Notes: generated by a model not told the origin, from the sequence alone. 64,000 bases of DNA from Acanthosepion esculentum (GCA_964036315.1 OZ038500.1:61527602-61591601), one strand, 5' to 3'. Positions 10,528 through 22,010 are shown, counted from the stretch's first letter. Made by a program: numbers and translations.

Positions 10528-10716
10528 AAAGGGAGATAACTTTTATCTGTGCTTTTCTTAAATTATCTATCGTTTATCACACTCGTTAATTTGATTGTTG
10601 CTTATCTGCGATAATGAATGATTGGCAACAAGTCAGTTGTTTTGTTTAAGCTGATTATTTAATGTTGAATTCAGATAAAGCCAGTGTAGGGATACGAAAT
10701 GCGATTATCTCCCTTT
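10528..10716. repeat. Possible MITE bounded by inverted AAAGGGAGATAAC motifs
   Basis: AAAGGGAGATAAC at 10528-10540 and its near complement GATTATCTCCCTTT at 10703-10716 face each other 160 bp apart. The same motif recurs at 12466-12478 and 12586-12599. I regard this motif as common at ends of molluscan repeats; element boundaries are uncertain. Confidence 0.35.
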
Positions 10717-11070
10717 CGGCGAAATGAAGTTATGCTTTTTGACGTCACTTCACTCAGTGACGAAAGTGGCAGTCAGCTAAACCAAACCAGGTGGTAGTGT
10801 TTACAACCATCTAGTACCGTTTTCCTATGGAAATATATCTTCACCAGATACCAGGGAATTGATTGTCTTTTCTTTTTCTTTTTCTTTCTCTTTTTTTTTC
10901 CTTTTTTTTTCTTCGCGGGAAACTAAAATAAAAAAAATTAATACGAAACTAATAGAATATAAATATTAAAATAAATTCCTGCTTAGAATATTGTTGCCAC
11001 ATATACTCCGGTGCCCCCTGCTATTTATTTTAAGCTCCTTCATAAGATCCAAAAAAGAATCAGCAACTTC

Positions 11071-11521
11071 TTTTTTAAGGAAAGAACAAGAAGTGAAGTT
11101 CATGGGTCTATGCAGGAAAGATAACAGTTAATCTTAGACTTAGAGATCAAGATTGAAGAAGGTGTCCAAATGAAAATTACTTCTTACCATTGGAATGCAG
11201 AATGAATCCTAGACTTGAAGATTGTAGTAACTGGGAAAACATCCTTCACAAAGAAGCAAATCTTGGGAATAATCTGTTTGAATGGAATTTACTTCTTACT
11301 ATTGGAATACGATAGGAAAAGTTAACTGTTAACCCTAGACTTCAAGATGCCAAGATTGTAGTAAGTGGGAAAATATCCTGCCGGGAGTCTGTTCCACAAA
11401 GAAGCAGTTTCTTGGGAAGAAGCTGTCTGAATGGACTCACTTCTTACCATTGTAATACGAAAGGAAAAGATACCGGTTAACACTAGACTTGAAGAGATCA
11501 AGATTGTCGGGTTTGAGAAAA
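11071..11521 (-). repeat. Tandem LINE-tail units (copy 1 of a 450 bp duplication)
   Basis: Units of about 140-150 bp, each coding on the minus strand for a variant of an RT C-terminal tail (TASSQETASLWNRLPAGYFP, then TYYNLGILKSRVN). The block is almost identical to 12805-13254. The Leu-Trp-Asn-x-Leu-Pro and Phe-Pro spacing is that of the LINE-A family end. Confidence 0.75.
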
Positions 11522-11524
11522 GGT

Positions 11525-11932
11525 CCTGATCTGGCCTCTCGGTTTCACTCACTTTCCCACAGCCGTAAGGTTGCCTATCTGTGTCTTTTTCTATAAGTGC
11601 TTTCATGGAAATTGTTCAGGTGAGCTCTTTACTATGGTACCTAAACTTTTTTAATTTAAGCTCAGTACTAAACTGGCGTCGAGATCGATCAATTTACAGT
11701 TGAGCTGGCTAGATGTAACCGTCACTTCTATGCTAACGGTTTCTTCTCTCGCACTTCTCTCTCGTGGAACTCCCTTCCGGCTCCATGTTTTCCAGACAAC
11801 TTTAATCTGCAAAGGTTTAAATGCAATGTCAATCACCATCTAATATCCTCCTGATTACTCTTTTCTCTTCCAGCTCATTATTAATGTTTTGTCTTAGTGT
11901 CTTTACTGCTTTGCATGGGGTGATATAGATTA

Positions 11933-11935
<3 letters not shown>
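11525..11935 (+). pseudogene. LINE-A 3' end, decayed
   Basis: Plus-strand C-terminal coding remnant (CTTTCCCACAGCCGTAAGG region, then a W-N-S-L-P-like block near 11765) ending in the family's 3' terminus (GCTTTGCATGGGGTGATA near 11910) and running into a TACA/TA microsatellite at 11930-11978. Confidence 0.6.
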
Positions 11936-11978
<43 letters not shown>

Positions 11979-11983
<5 letters not shown>

Positions 11984-12113
11984 TGGACATGGAAGTCAGC
12001 ACTTAGAGGCGACAGTCTGTTTCATGCTAGTGCAATCGTCAGGCAACTCCTGACGATTGCACTAGCATGAAACAGACTGTCGCCTCTAAGTGCTGACTTC
12101 CATGTCCACTTTT
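11979..12113. repeat. Perfect 65 bp inverted repeat with 5 base loop
   Basis: 11979-12043 and 12049-12113 are exact complements around CAACT. Arm core: GACAGTCTGTTTCATGCTAG. (TA)n tracts flank it at 11947-11978 and 12191-12243. The right side continues with ATTTACACACGCTCTATC, shared with copies at 46.1 kb. Confidence 0.93.
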
Positions 12114-12187
12114 ATATTTACACACGCTCTATCTCTGATATTGAGCACTTTATCCCATAAATATAGCACACTTTAAGACTATATTTC

Positions 12188-12190
<3 letters not shown>

Positions 12191-12243
<53 letters not shown>
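12191..12243. repeat. (TA)n microsatellite
   Basis: About 53 bp of TA repeats, right of the palindrome unit. Confidence 0.92.
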
Positions 12244-12247
<4 letters not shown>

Positions 12248-12732
12248 AAAGACATTTTTATGTTTAACATTGTTTTTATAGATACAAGTATTTCAGAAAA
12301 TGCTGTTTATAATGAACAGTATTAAATAAATTATTATTTATTCACGTAATTATTAAATTACGTGAATAAAGACGACAGTATGGAGAGAAATGTATTCATT
12401 TATCGTGAATGAACAACATTTTTAAATTATGCATATTTTTGAAAAACATTATTTAGATATTAAAAGTTATCTCCCTTTAATTTTTTAACTTTTAGTTTTC
12501 GGAGGAATAAACTATTTAACGAAAAGAAGGTTCGATTTCACATTTTCGGTGAAGCCAGTTTTCTGACAAATGCATTAGCCGTTATGATTACCTCCCTTTC
12601 TTTAAAACGTGGAAGCTTCGTGTGATCAGCCTATTTGACCTTATCCCCCTCCTCAGTTCTGGTTTTTATATTAATGTTTGCACAATACAAAGCCCAAGAG
12701 TCTCAAAGTTACTGTGCGGGGTTGCATGAGTG
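12244..12732. other. Anonymous sequence with AGATAAC-type motifs
   Basis: Contains a short palindrome CACGTAATTATTAAATTACGTG (12342-12363, two runs around the centre) and two TCTCCCTTT-type motifs (12466-12478, 12586-12599). No gene recognised. Confidence 0.4.
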
Positions 12733-13540
12733 GAATGATTTTTAATTTTCCAAAGACGGTCAGCGAGTTATGGCCATGTTCATAATTGAGTGTTGGCTTT
12801 TTTCTTTTTTAAGGAAAGGACAAGAAGTGAAGTTCATGGGTCTATGCAGGAAAGATAACAGTTAATCTTAGACTTAGAGATCAAGATTGAAGAAGGTGTC
12901 CAAATGAAAATTACTTCTTACCATTGGAATGCAGAGTGAATCCTAGACTTGAAGATTGTAGTAACTGGGAAAACATCCTTCACAAAGAAGCAAATCTTGG
13001 GAATAATCTGTTTGAATGGAACTTACTTCTTAATATTGGAATACGATAGGAAAAGTTAACTGTTAACCCTAGACTTCAAAAGGCCAAGATTGTAGTAAGT
13101 GGGGAAATATCCTGCCGGGAGTCTGTTCCACAAAGAAGCAGTTTCTTGGGAAGAAGCTGTCTGAATGGACTCAGTTCTTACCATTGTAATACGAAAGCAA
13201 AAGATAACGGCTAACACTAGACTTGAAGAGGTCAAGATTGTCGGGTTTGAGAAAATATCCCGTCGAAAGTCTGTTTCATAAATCAGCAATTCTTGGGAAA
13301 ATGCTGTCCGAATAGAAATTACTTCTTACTATTGAAATACGAAAAGAAAAGAAAATGGTTAACCCTACACTTGAAGATGTCAAGATTTTAGTGATTGGGA
13401 AAACATCTTGCCGGCAGTCTATTCCACAAAGATACAGTTCTTGGGAAGAAGCTGTTCGAATGCAACTGACTTCTTACTATTGGAATACGAAGGTGATAGC
13501 GAGCTGTGAGAGATTAGAACACATGCCAAGGAAATAGCGA
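12733..13540 (-). repeat. Mosaic duplicate: 9.5 kb block joined to LINE-tail units (copy 2)
   Basis: 12733-12800 copies 9483-9565. 12805-13254 copies 11071-11521, joined at a shared CTTTTTTAAGG. The tandem array then continues with two or so further divergent units to about 13540, absent at the first locus. The minus strand encodes the same TASSQETASLWNRLP tail at 13056-13289. Confidence 0.78.
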
Positions 13541-14478
13541 TAGAACAGCGTAAGATACGCGAGGTTTTGTCTGCGGGAAAGGGGTTGTAGAATGAAAAAT
13601 AATTAACCCTCATAAGGCCGCGTACAAAGTTTTGAGCTGTATCAATACAGGCAAGTGACGACTGGGCAGCTCCAAGTCATATACGGCCCCAATACTCCAG
13701 TTTTGATCTGATCTGGCTCTTGTAAAGATAGAGTATAGCAGGGGTAGTTAGATACTTACTGGATGTTACTGTTATTAGTGATTGGCCTCATTTGTGCTTG
13801 ATTTATATTTGTACTTAAAAACAGGCTTTTGTATTAATCTCGCGGGATCTCATAGGTGATATATTATCCTAAAACTAAATCTCGTGGGCGATTGGAAACA
13901 TTTTGTATCTAGTCCTAGATCTTTCAGTAGTTTCGCTTGTTTTTTAACACTCAAAAGTGCATTGCAAGTCAACTGGATGTGTAATGTTAGCCGTGGTAGT
14001 AGCAGTTGTAGATATTAACCCTGATATTCAAAGGCAGATATTGTTCACCAGCTTAGAATTAGGATAGCTTATTGTGTCTCTTTTGCCGTCGCCATTTCTG
14101 GCAAAACATGTAGTGTGATGACATTTATTTCTAACCTCAAAGAATTTTCTCACTGTACACATGAAGAAATGTTGCTGCTTTTCTTTATGTATTTGAATAA
14201 ATCCAAATTCTTTGGATTTCCTGTTTTGTTTTTTTTTATTTTTTAGCTGTCTTTCTGGTGGCTCTAAACTTCCAAACCCAACATACATAGGAACTTTGAC
14301 GTAGTTTCTTTCAGGCGATATTATCTTTTTATTCTTTGCGAAATGTTAAGATATAATCTTTACTTGGAAGAAATGCACAGTACTACTATTTTTCCTTCAT
14401 GTAACATTATGCTGTACTCAACGAAAATCGGTATCTATCTTCGTGTTCTTCATTCCTGTTCATGTCTGTCTATCACAA
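13541..14478. other. Anonymous sequence left of the CTAT satellite
   Basis: No recognised family. A minus-strand frame at 14028-14288 (86 codons, with FEVRNKCHHTTCFARNGDG) has no relative I can name and no splice or start support. Confidence 0.35.
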
Positions 14479-14488
14479 TCTGGTTTCC

Positions 14489-14519
<31 letters not shown>

Positions 14520-14629
14520 ACAATATAGTTTCCATTAGTCTATCTGCCACAATCTGGTTTCCAACTAGCTAGATATCACAATCTGGTTTTCATCTATGTA
14601 CTAACCACAACCAGTCTTCTTTCTTTCTT

Positions 14630-14667
<38 letters not shown>

Positions 14668-15097
14668 ACAATGTGGTTTCCGTTTATCTATCTATCACAA
14701 TCTATTTTTCATCTATCTACTAATCACAATATGACTTCTATCTATCTATATATACTGATATATATCTATGTAGTTCAGACTATCACAATCTGTATTCCAT
14801 CTATATATCTCTCTTTCTATCTATTTATCACAATCTGGTTTCCATCTATCTATCTTTCTATCTATCACAATCTGCTTTCCCTCTATCTATCTTTCTATCT
14901 ATCACAATCTGTTTTACATCTATCTATCTTTCTATCTATCACAATCTGTTTTACATCTATCTATATATCTATCTAACTATTTATCACAATCTGGTTTCCA
15001 TCTATATATCTATCTATCTATCTATCACTATCTGGTTTCCAACTAGCTGGATATCACAATCTGATTTTCATATATATGAACTAATCACAATCTGGCT

Positions 15098-15135
<38 letters not shown>

Positions 15136-16245
15136 ATAATGTGGTTTCTGTTTTTCTATCTATCTATCACAATCTGTGTTCCATTTAGCTAGCTATCACA
15201 ATGTGTTTTTCATCTATCTACCAATCACAATCTGGCTTCTATCTATCTATATATATTGATATCTATCTATGTAGTTCAGACCATCACAATCTGTTTTCCA
15301 TCTATCTATCTTTCTATCTATCTATCACAATCTGTTTTCCATCTATCTATCTATCTTTCGATCTATCTATCACAATCTGGTTTCCATCTATCTCTCTTTC
15401 TATCTATCTATCTATCTATCTATCACAATCTGGTTTCCATCTATCTCTCTTTCTATCTATCTATCTATCTATCTATCACAATCTGGTTTCCATCTATCTC
15501 TCTTTCTATCTATCTATCTATCTATCTATCTACCTATCTATCAATCTGGTTTCCATCTATCTATCACAATCTGGTTTCCATCTATCTATCTTTCTATCTA
15601 TATATCACAATCTGGTTTCCATCTATCTCTCTTTCTATCTATCTATCTATCTATCTATCTACCTATCTATCAATCTGGTTTCCATCTATCTATCACAATC
15701 TGGTTTCCATCTATCTATCTTTCTATCTATATATCACAATCTGGTTTCCATCTATCTATCTTTCTATCTATATATCACAATCTGGTTTCCATCTATCTAT
15801 CTTTCTATCTATATATCACAATCTGGTTTCCATCTATCTATCTATCTATCTATCTATCACAACGTGGTTTCGCTCTATCTATCTATGTATCACAGTCTGG
15901 TTTCCATCTATCTATGTATCTATATATCTATCTATCATTATCTGGTTTCCATTTATTTATCTATCTATCATTATCTTGTTTCCATTTATTTATCTATCTA
16001 TCATTATCTGCTTTCCATTTATTTATCTATCTATCATTATCTGCTTTCCATTTATTTATCTATCTATCATTATCTGCTTTCCATTTATTTATCTATCTAT
16101 CATTATCTGCTTTTCATTTATTTATCTATCTATCATTATCTGCTTTCCATTTATTTATCTATCACAATATGGTTTTCAACTATCTTTCTACCAAGCACAA
16201 TCTGGCATCTATCTATCTATGTATCTAGTTCAGACTGTTCATATC
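14479..16245. repeat. Composite (CTAT)n satellite with interspersed CAATCTGGTTTCCAT units
   Basis: About 1.75 kb of CTAT/TTTC tetranucleotides broken every 30-60 bp by a conserved ATCACAATCTGGTTTCCATC spacer. Larger units repeat: an approximately 145 bp block with CTACCTATCTATCAATC recurs around 15484-15630 and 15609-15755, and a 39 bp TCATTATCTGCTTTCCATTT unit runs from 15940 to 16150. Because tetranucleotide arrays lack stops, long frames (about 350 codons rich in SIYLS) appear in two plus frames. They are not genes. Confidence 0.95.
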
Positions 16246-17000
16246 TATGTAGGTATTAAAATTTATTTTTTATACGCTATCTTACTTTATTTATATCAAG
16301 TCAGCTCCTTCATACAAATTTAAATAGATGGTTCATTCTTACATGCCATCTATTGCTGAATATGTCAAATTCTGTGTGCGGCACCCAGTGGGGTTCTCTC
16401 TCTCTCTCTCTATAGAGTAGTAATGATCAATTACACTAACGATGTCTAGGCGCCTAAACGAATAAAGAAGCTTTTTGTGGAAATGTTTCTCTTTCAGACT
16501 TTACTGGTTTTTTTTGGTTTTTTTGTTTTGTTTTGTTTTTATTTATTTATTTATTTTGCTAATATTGTTTAGAGAAATTCGATTCCCTGCCATTGAGATT
16601 TGCATTTCTTTGAAACGTTAAATTACGTTAATATTTAGATGTTTACTAAGCGTGGCTTAGATATGGTACAAGGCTAAATGTATAGAGTTCCCATTAAGGA
16701 TCGAATTTACTACTCAGTCGTAATTGATTGAACAGGACCAGTTTGCTACTACACCACGTCGAACTGTCCCTTTGCGTTAATATTTAACGAGCTTTGAAAC
16801 GGGCGTCTAACTTTTGTATGGAACCATTTCTCTTTTATATAAAGGCCAGTAAATAATGTTCTGTAATAAAAAAAAATGTCTACTCGGCAGTTTAGGTTCG
16901 AACCGCAATGAAAGCTCAAATTTTGGAAATCGATTTTCAAAGCAGATAATTTGAAAAGAAACAGAGAGAATGTGCATATGAATGGGTATTTTTTAAAATC
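16246..17000. other. Anonymous sequence with (CT)n and T-rich tracts
   Basis: (TC)n at 16395-16412 and G/T-rich homopolymers at 16506-16555. No gene recognised. Confidence 0.4.
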
Positions 17001-17002
17001 CA

Positions 17003-17870
17003 ATTTACTCCAAGCAAGGCAATAAAGCCACTAAGACACAGGGGTTGACTGTGTGAGAAAGAATTAGAAAACAGAAAACATTATGAACGAACGAGAACAA
17101 TAGAAGAGTAATCAGCAAGTCAATAGATAACGATTGACATTTTATTCAAATTTTTGAAAATCAAAGTTGGCTGGAAAACATGAATTCAGAAGAGAGTTCC
17201 ACAAGCGAGAAGTGCGATAAAATAAACTGTTAACATATAACTTATGGTCACATGTAACCTATTCAACTGTAAATTGATGAGACCTTGTTGCCACTCTAGT
17301 ACTGCGCTTAAATTCATAAAGTATAGGTACCATAGTGAAGAGTTCATATGAACGATTACTGTTCAGAAAAGGTTACTGGATGAGGAATAACCAAAACCGA
17401 AGTTGGAAATGAAATGATAATCTTTATAACATCAACAAAATACAATACTCGCCAGCGGCGTGAAGTAGGCAAACCACTACTAGTGGTGGACTACTTATAC
17501 GGCATATTACCCCCACTTACAATAGTGTTCAACGTATTTATGAGGATTGGGACATACCCATCAGTGTTCATAGGTACGGCATATAACAATTACCATGAAA
17601 CTATTTATATAAAAGGCACAGAAAAGCTACATTACGGCGGTAAGAAAGTGACTGAAGCCGAGACATCAGGTCAGGAACGATAATATTGCTGATTCTTTTT
17701 GTTTTATCAAGGATCCTTAAATATATAGCAGGAACATCGGACTTATTTATGGATAGATTCTGTAGAAAAAAATTGTCTAGCACGAAATGAACCAGCTTTT
17801 TTAGTAGCAGACCTAGCAATGGATTCAGTATAATCTTTCCACTTCATGCCAGCCGAGAATCTTGGCCCAA
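17003..17870 (-). pseudogene. LINE-A 3' end with longer coding remnant
   Basis: The 3' terminus lies at 17003 (CTCCAAGCAAGGCAATAAAG on plus). Coding remnants continue to 17870, where the minus strand reads MKWKDYTESIARSATKKAGS and RARQFFSTESIHK, matching SIASSTARKVGS and RARKFFSPESI of the copy at 24 kb. About 165 bp near 17405-17570 does not fit the family and is probably an insertion. Confidence 0.65.
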
Positions 17871-17974
17871 GAAGGCGCCAAGAGTACATGTACTGTTCCT
17901 TTAAGTTTTGTAATACTATGATATCCGATAAACACTGGATCCTTTTAGACACACCGCTCTGCAGTACATTTTTA

Positions 17975-18800
17975 ATCATTTCACCCCATGCAAAGCAGTA
18001 AAGTCACTAAGACACAAGGGATTACTGAGTGTGAAAGAGTAAAATATCAGAGAAACATTATTAAAGAGCGAGAAGAATAGAAGTGTAATAAAGAATACGG
18101 TAGATAACGATTGACACTACATTTAAATTTTTGAAGTTCAAAGTTTGTTGGGCAACATGGAGGCGTAAGAGAGTTCGACAAGTGCGAGAAAAGAAAATCT
18201 TACGGCGCAATCTAGTCAATTCAGCTGCAAATGAGATCTCGTTGCCAATCTAGTACTGCGCTTAGGTTCATAAAGTTTAGGTACCATAGCGAAGAGCTCA
18301 TCCGAACAATTACAAAGAAATTATTTAGAAAAGACAAAAGGTAACTACATTACGGCAGTGGAAAAGTCACTGAAGCCGATATACCAGGTCAAGGCCAATG
18401 ACATTGCAGATTCAAGGTTCTCTAAATATAAAGCAGTAACACCAGACCATATGTGGCAGCAATATTCCAAGCTAAGTATTTATAGAAAAGGCAGAAGGAA
18501 GCAACTTTACTGCGATGGGAAAATGACTGAAGCCGAGACGCCAGGTCAGAACCAATAATATTGCTGATTCTCCTTTTAGTGGGAGCATCGGACCATATGT
18601 GGTGGCAATATTCTAAGCATGGGCAGACTATGTAAGATAGATCCAGGAGAGAACAAATTTCTAGCACGACACAATGAACAACTTTCTTAGCAGCTGACCT
18701 ATTAATGGATTCAATGTAGTTTTTCCACTTCATGTCAGCGAGTATATACGAGAAAGATTGGTTGCTAATGTGAGGTAAAATACATGATTGTAAGTTTGAG
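17975..18800 (-). pseudogene. LINE-A 3' end, running into the assembly gap
   Basis: The 3' terminus is at 17975 (TCATTTCACCCCATGCAAAG). The coding remnant is partly repeated (GCCGAGA-CCAGGTCA blocks at 18377 and 18535 show a local duplication) and continues to the gap. The minus frame includes ILADMKWKNYIESINRSAAK. The duplication next to the gap hints at assembly difficulty. Confidence 0.62.
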
Positions 18801-19000
18801 NNNNNNNNNNNNNNNNNNNNNNNNNNNNNNNNNNNNNNNNNNNNNNNNNNNNNNNNNNNNNNNNNNNNNNNNNNNNNNNNNNNNNNNNNNNNNNNNNNNN
18901 NNNNNNNNNNNNNNNNNNNNNNNNNNNNNNNNNNNNNNNNNNNNNNNNNNNNNNNNNNNNNNNNNNNNNNNNNNNNNNNNNNNNNNNNNNNNNNNNNNNN
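18801..19000. other. Assembly gap, 200 N
   Basis: Exactly 200 unknown bases. The flanks are unrelated (LINE-A on the left, pyrimidine repeat on the right). Open frames running through it are meaningless. Confidence 0.99.
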
Positions 19001-19074
19001 TCTCACCACATGCCTGCTTTTCTGTTTCTCTGCCTGCTTTCCTCTTTCTTATTCTTTTCTCTTTTTGTCCTTTT

Positions 19075-19300
19075 CTCTTTCTCTTTCTACATCTCTCTTT
19101 CTCTCTCTACATTTCTCTCTTTCTCTCTCTACATTTCTCTCTTTCTCTCTCTACATTTCTCTCTTTCTCGCTCTACATTTCTCTCTTTCTCTCTCTACAT
19201 TTCTCTCTTTCTCTCTCTACATTTCTCTCTTTCTCTCTCTACATTTCTCTCTTTCTCGCTCTACATTTCTCTCTTTCTCGCTCTACATTTCTCTCTCTAT
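19075..19300. repeat. 22 bp pyrimidine minisatellite
   Basis: About ten tandem copies of ACATTTCTCTCTTTCTCTCT-CT, with a CTCGCTCT variant in some. It abuts the gap, which suggests the true array is longer. All three plus frames are open because the unit lacks stops. Confidence 0.93.
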
Positions 19301-20030
19301 ATATAGATTTCTCCCTCCATCCCTCTATGTCACACTCTTGATTTATCTTTCTCAGTAGTCTCTCTCAAATCATATATCTCTTTTTCCTCCTCCTCGTAAT
19401 TAGACTCTCCCAGCGGTCAGTGGGAACCTAAAAACAAAATTACATTCCCTAGTTAATCAATTTATCCGTTTTTAGTTTCTGTCGCTTGATTAGCCCCGTT
19501 AATACCCTTGAAAATATCGACTCATTACATGTTGATTACAACAAAAACATCAAAACTCCTGAGGATACACGAATGGAAAAGACATTAAAACGAGCCAAAA
19601 CCTATATTTTCCCTGCAGTAAGTAAGAGCAGACTTAACCTTCATTAAGAAAACTCGGCTCAGCAATAACAGGAAATGCAACAAAATGTTTTCTTCGTTAC
19701 AAGAAGAAAAAAGCTATAATTCAGAATAAACAAACTTAAAAGAAATAAGTCTCAAAATCTGATTTTTCTTGAAATCCATTAGAAAGAACGAGTCTGTCAC
19801 AAGGAGTCAAACGTAGAGCAACTTATGCGGTTCAGATGTAGGTGATCATGGCTCTCCACACATTCCTTTTCTTTATCTGTGAATTGCCATTCTTGGGGAA
19901 ATATACACATTTTTTTTAAAAATATTATTACCAGCAATACATTTTTGAAGGAAAAAATATTACCGAAATGCCATGGTAAGAATAGTTTTAAAGTGATAGT
20001 ATTATATTCGCTATTTATAATTTATACCAA
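19301..20030. other. Anonymous sequence with a fragment of repeat R1
   Basis: 19890-19980 carries R1-type units (TTACCAGCAATACATTTTTG). No gene recognised elsewhere. Confidence 0.4.
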
Positions 20031-20032
20031 TT

Positions 20033-20206
20033 AGACGTTGCTCGCAACCACAAAGAATATCTTCAGGGTCCAGCAAGCTTCCCAATGATTTCAAACGTTG
20101 TGATTTAAATGTCTGGAATTCTCCTTCCCCGGAACCTAATTTTGATTGCATTAACTTCGCAGCTTTAACATCTGCTTCCTTATGTTCTGATAATTCTGGG
20201 TACGAC
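20033..20206 (-). pseudogene. Coding-like fragment of unknown origin
   Basis: The minus strand is open for about 58 codons with a balanced, charged composition (ELSEHKEADVKAAKLMQSKL, GEFQTFKSQRLKSLGSLLDP, EDILCGCEQRLIG). The AG at 20205-20206 could be an acceptor, but the upstream sequence shows stops in all frames, although a continuation with shifts (MEDSKNAEN) is possible to about 20260. I do not recognise the protein. It may be a decayed exon, a processed pseudogene or chance. Confidence 0.3.
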
Positions 20207-21565
20207 CGTCATATTCAATTTTCTGCATTTTTGCTGTCCTCCATCAAAGTTTTAATATTTATCCTTCATCAGTCTTTTCCAGTTTAACTCCTGTTGTCAG
20301 CATTAAGATGACGATCTCTTTTCATTGCCGACCCCATATTAGTTTTCCACTCCGTTGGAGCAACCCAGATTAACACCACCTTCCAGAATATACAGGAACA
20401 TAGTTTACAGGAGTCCAGAATAACTCTCGAGTATGATTATAGCTAGACTACTTCATAACATTATAAAATAATATAACTTAAACTATAACCTTGCCAGAAC
20501 CGTTTATAACCACCTTTTACTATAGGCACCTCCACTAATTCGGTATACGTAAGGTTTAAAATTAACTTTTTAAAAATTGAAGCTTTCATTTTTTAGCTTT
20601 AATTGAAAGCTAAAGGATTTAAAATTTACTATTTCCAGTAAGCAAAATATTCTGTGGTGTATTTCAAACAGAAATTATATTTATCGGAATCGATTATTTT
20701 CTTTCATTGAAATCGGTCAAAACTGCCATTTTTGACAGATTTGTAAACAAAAGTTAATTCTCGCTTTAAAAATAAAATATTTCTGAAACGTTGTTTGAAG
20801 AATCTTAGCAAATTTAAAGTTAAATTAATCTGATTTGAAACAAATAATACTTATTAGCATAAAATGTTATATACAAATATTTCTTGGGAATAGAATTGGT
20901 GTTTTCATTTCCCACCATGCCGTTATTTTCCTTTTCCATCCCTCTGTGAAAAATGCAACGGGCCATTACCAATTTTTACGCACACCGACGTAAACAGAAC
21001 TCAACGTGGGAGGATTTGTCCAGTTGTTAAAAAAACTATGAGGCCTCCCTATATCTCGTTCGTTTCATGTCTTTATTATAACCAGCTAGTTTTGTGCTAA
21101 AGTTGGGTTTGTCGAATAATTACATCGACACTAAAATATAGAGTAGACCTTAATCTGAAAATTTCACAGCGACAAGACTAGATAACCATGCACGTATTTT
21201 TAGACAGACACTTTCCCATGAATACAAAACAAATCATATTTTCGTATTCGTTGACTACTTCCGTTGGGCAGTGAACTTGTCAGCCATCTCATAAAATATA
21301 GAGAGTTTGACAGCGACGGATTATTGAGTGGTCTCGTTTTGACTTTCTGAGATCAAATTAGACTTAAACAGGAAATGGTCGATAGTAAGCAGACGATAAC
21401 TTCTTGGTCGACATTCATTATCCGTTTATATCGGTAACGTCTTGGTAGAGACTTTTTACATTACAGAGATCATGAATATAATGGTAATAAAATTATGAGA
21501 ACTTTTATTCATATACTGTCAAGACTAAAGTTATATTTTTTTATTCTGTTGGGATTTTTGTTTTC
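20207..21565. other. Apparently single-copy intergenic sequence
   Basis: No repeat family or gene recognised over 1.3 kb, the quietest stretch of the left half. Confidence 0.4.
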
Positions 21566-21569
21566 TTTA

Positions 21570-22010
21570 TCATTTCACCCCAAGCAATGCAATAAAACTA
21601 GTAAAACACATGGGGTTACTGAGTGTGAAAGAATATGAAAAAGAATGAGAAACATTATTAAGGGGCGAGAACAATAACAGAGGAATAGAAAAACACAGGA
21701 GATAACGATTGATACCGCTTTTAAATTTTTGAAAATCAAAGTTGGCGGGAAAGCAATAAACGGAAGAGATTTCGACAAGCGAGAAGTGCGAGAGAAGAAA
21801 CTTTATATAGAATATACGGTTACAGCTAACCAATTTAATTCTTAGTTGACGAGACATTGTTGTCAATCTGATACTGCCCTTAAATTCATAAAATCTAGGT
21901 ACCATTGCTATGAAAGTATTTGTAGAAAAGGCACAGAGAAGCTACTTTACGGCGGTGGAGAAGTGACTGAAACCGGGATATCAAGTCCGGACCAATAACA
22001 TAGCAGATTC
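21570..22010 (-). pseudogene. LINE-A 3' end, decayed
   Basis: The plus strand begins with the family terminus (TCATTTCACCCCAAGCAATG). The minus strand gives YEFKGSIRLTTMSRQLRI and a CFPANFDFQKFKSGINRYLL block, the RT C-terminal end with frameshifts. Confidence 0.68.

Noticed and set aside
10740..10747. CRE-type TGACGTCA promoter element
   Set aside because: It is a single short palindrome without a nearby gene or other promoter signals. A related GACGTCACTTCA block at 23.08 kb suggests a repeat.
15201..16323. Two overlapping frames of about 350 codons rich in SIYLS
   Set aside because: They lie entirely in the CTAT satellite. A four-base unit without stops opens several frames at once, and no start context or splice site supports them.
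18422..19009. Minus-strand frame of 195 codons across the gap
   Set aside because: One third of it is unknown sequence; only the LINE-A remnant on the left is real.
19010..19358. Three overlapping plus frames rich in FLSLSTF
   Set aside because: They come from a 22 bp pyrimidine minisatellite beside the assembly gap.
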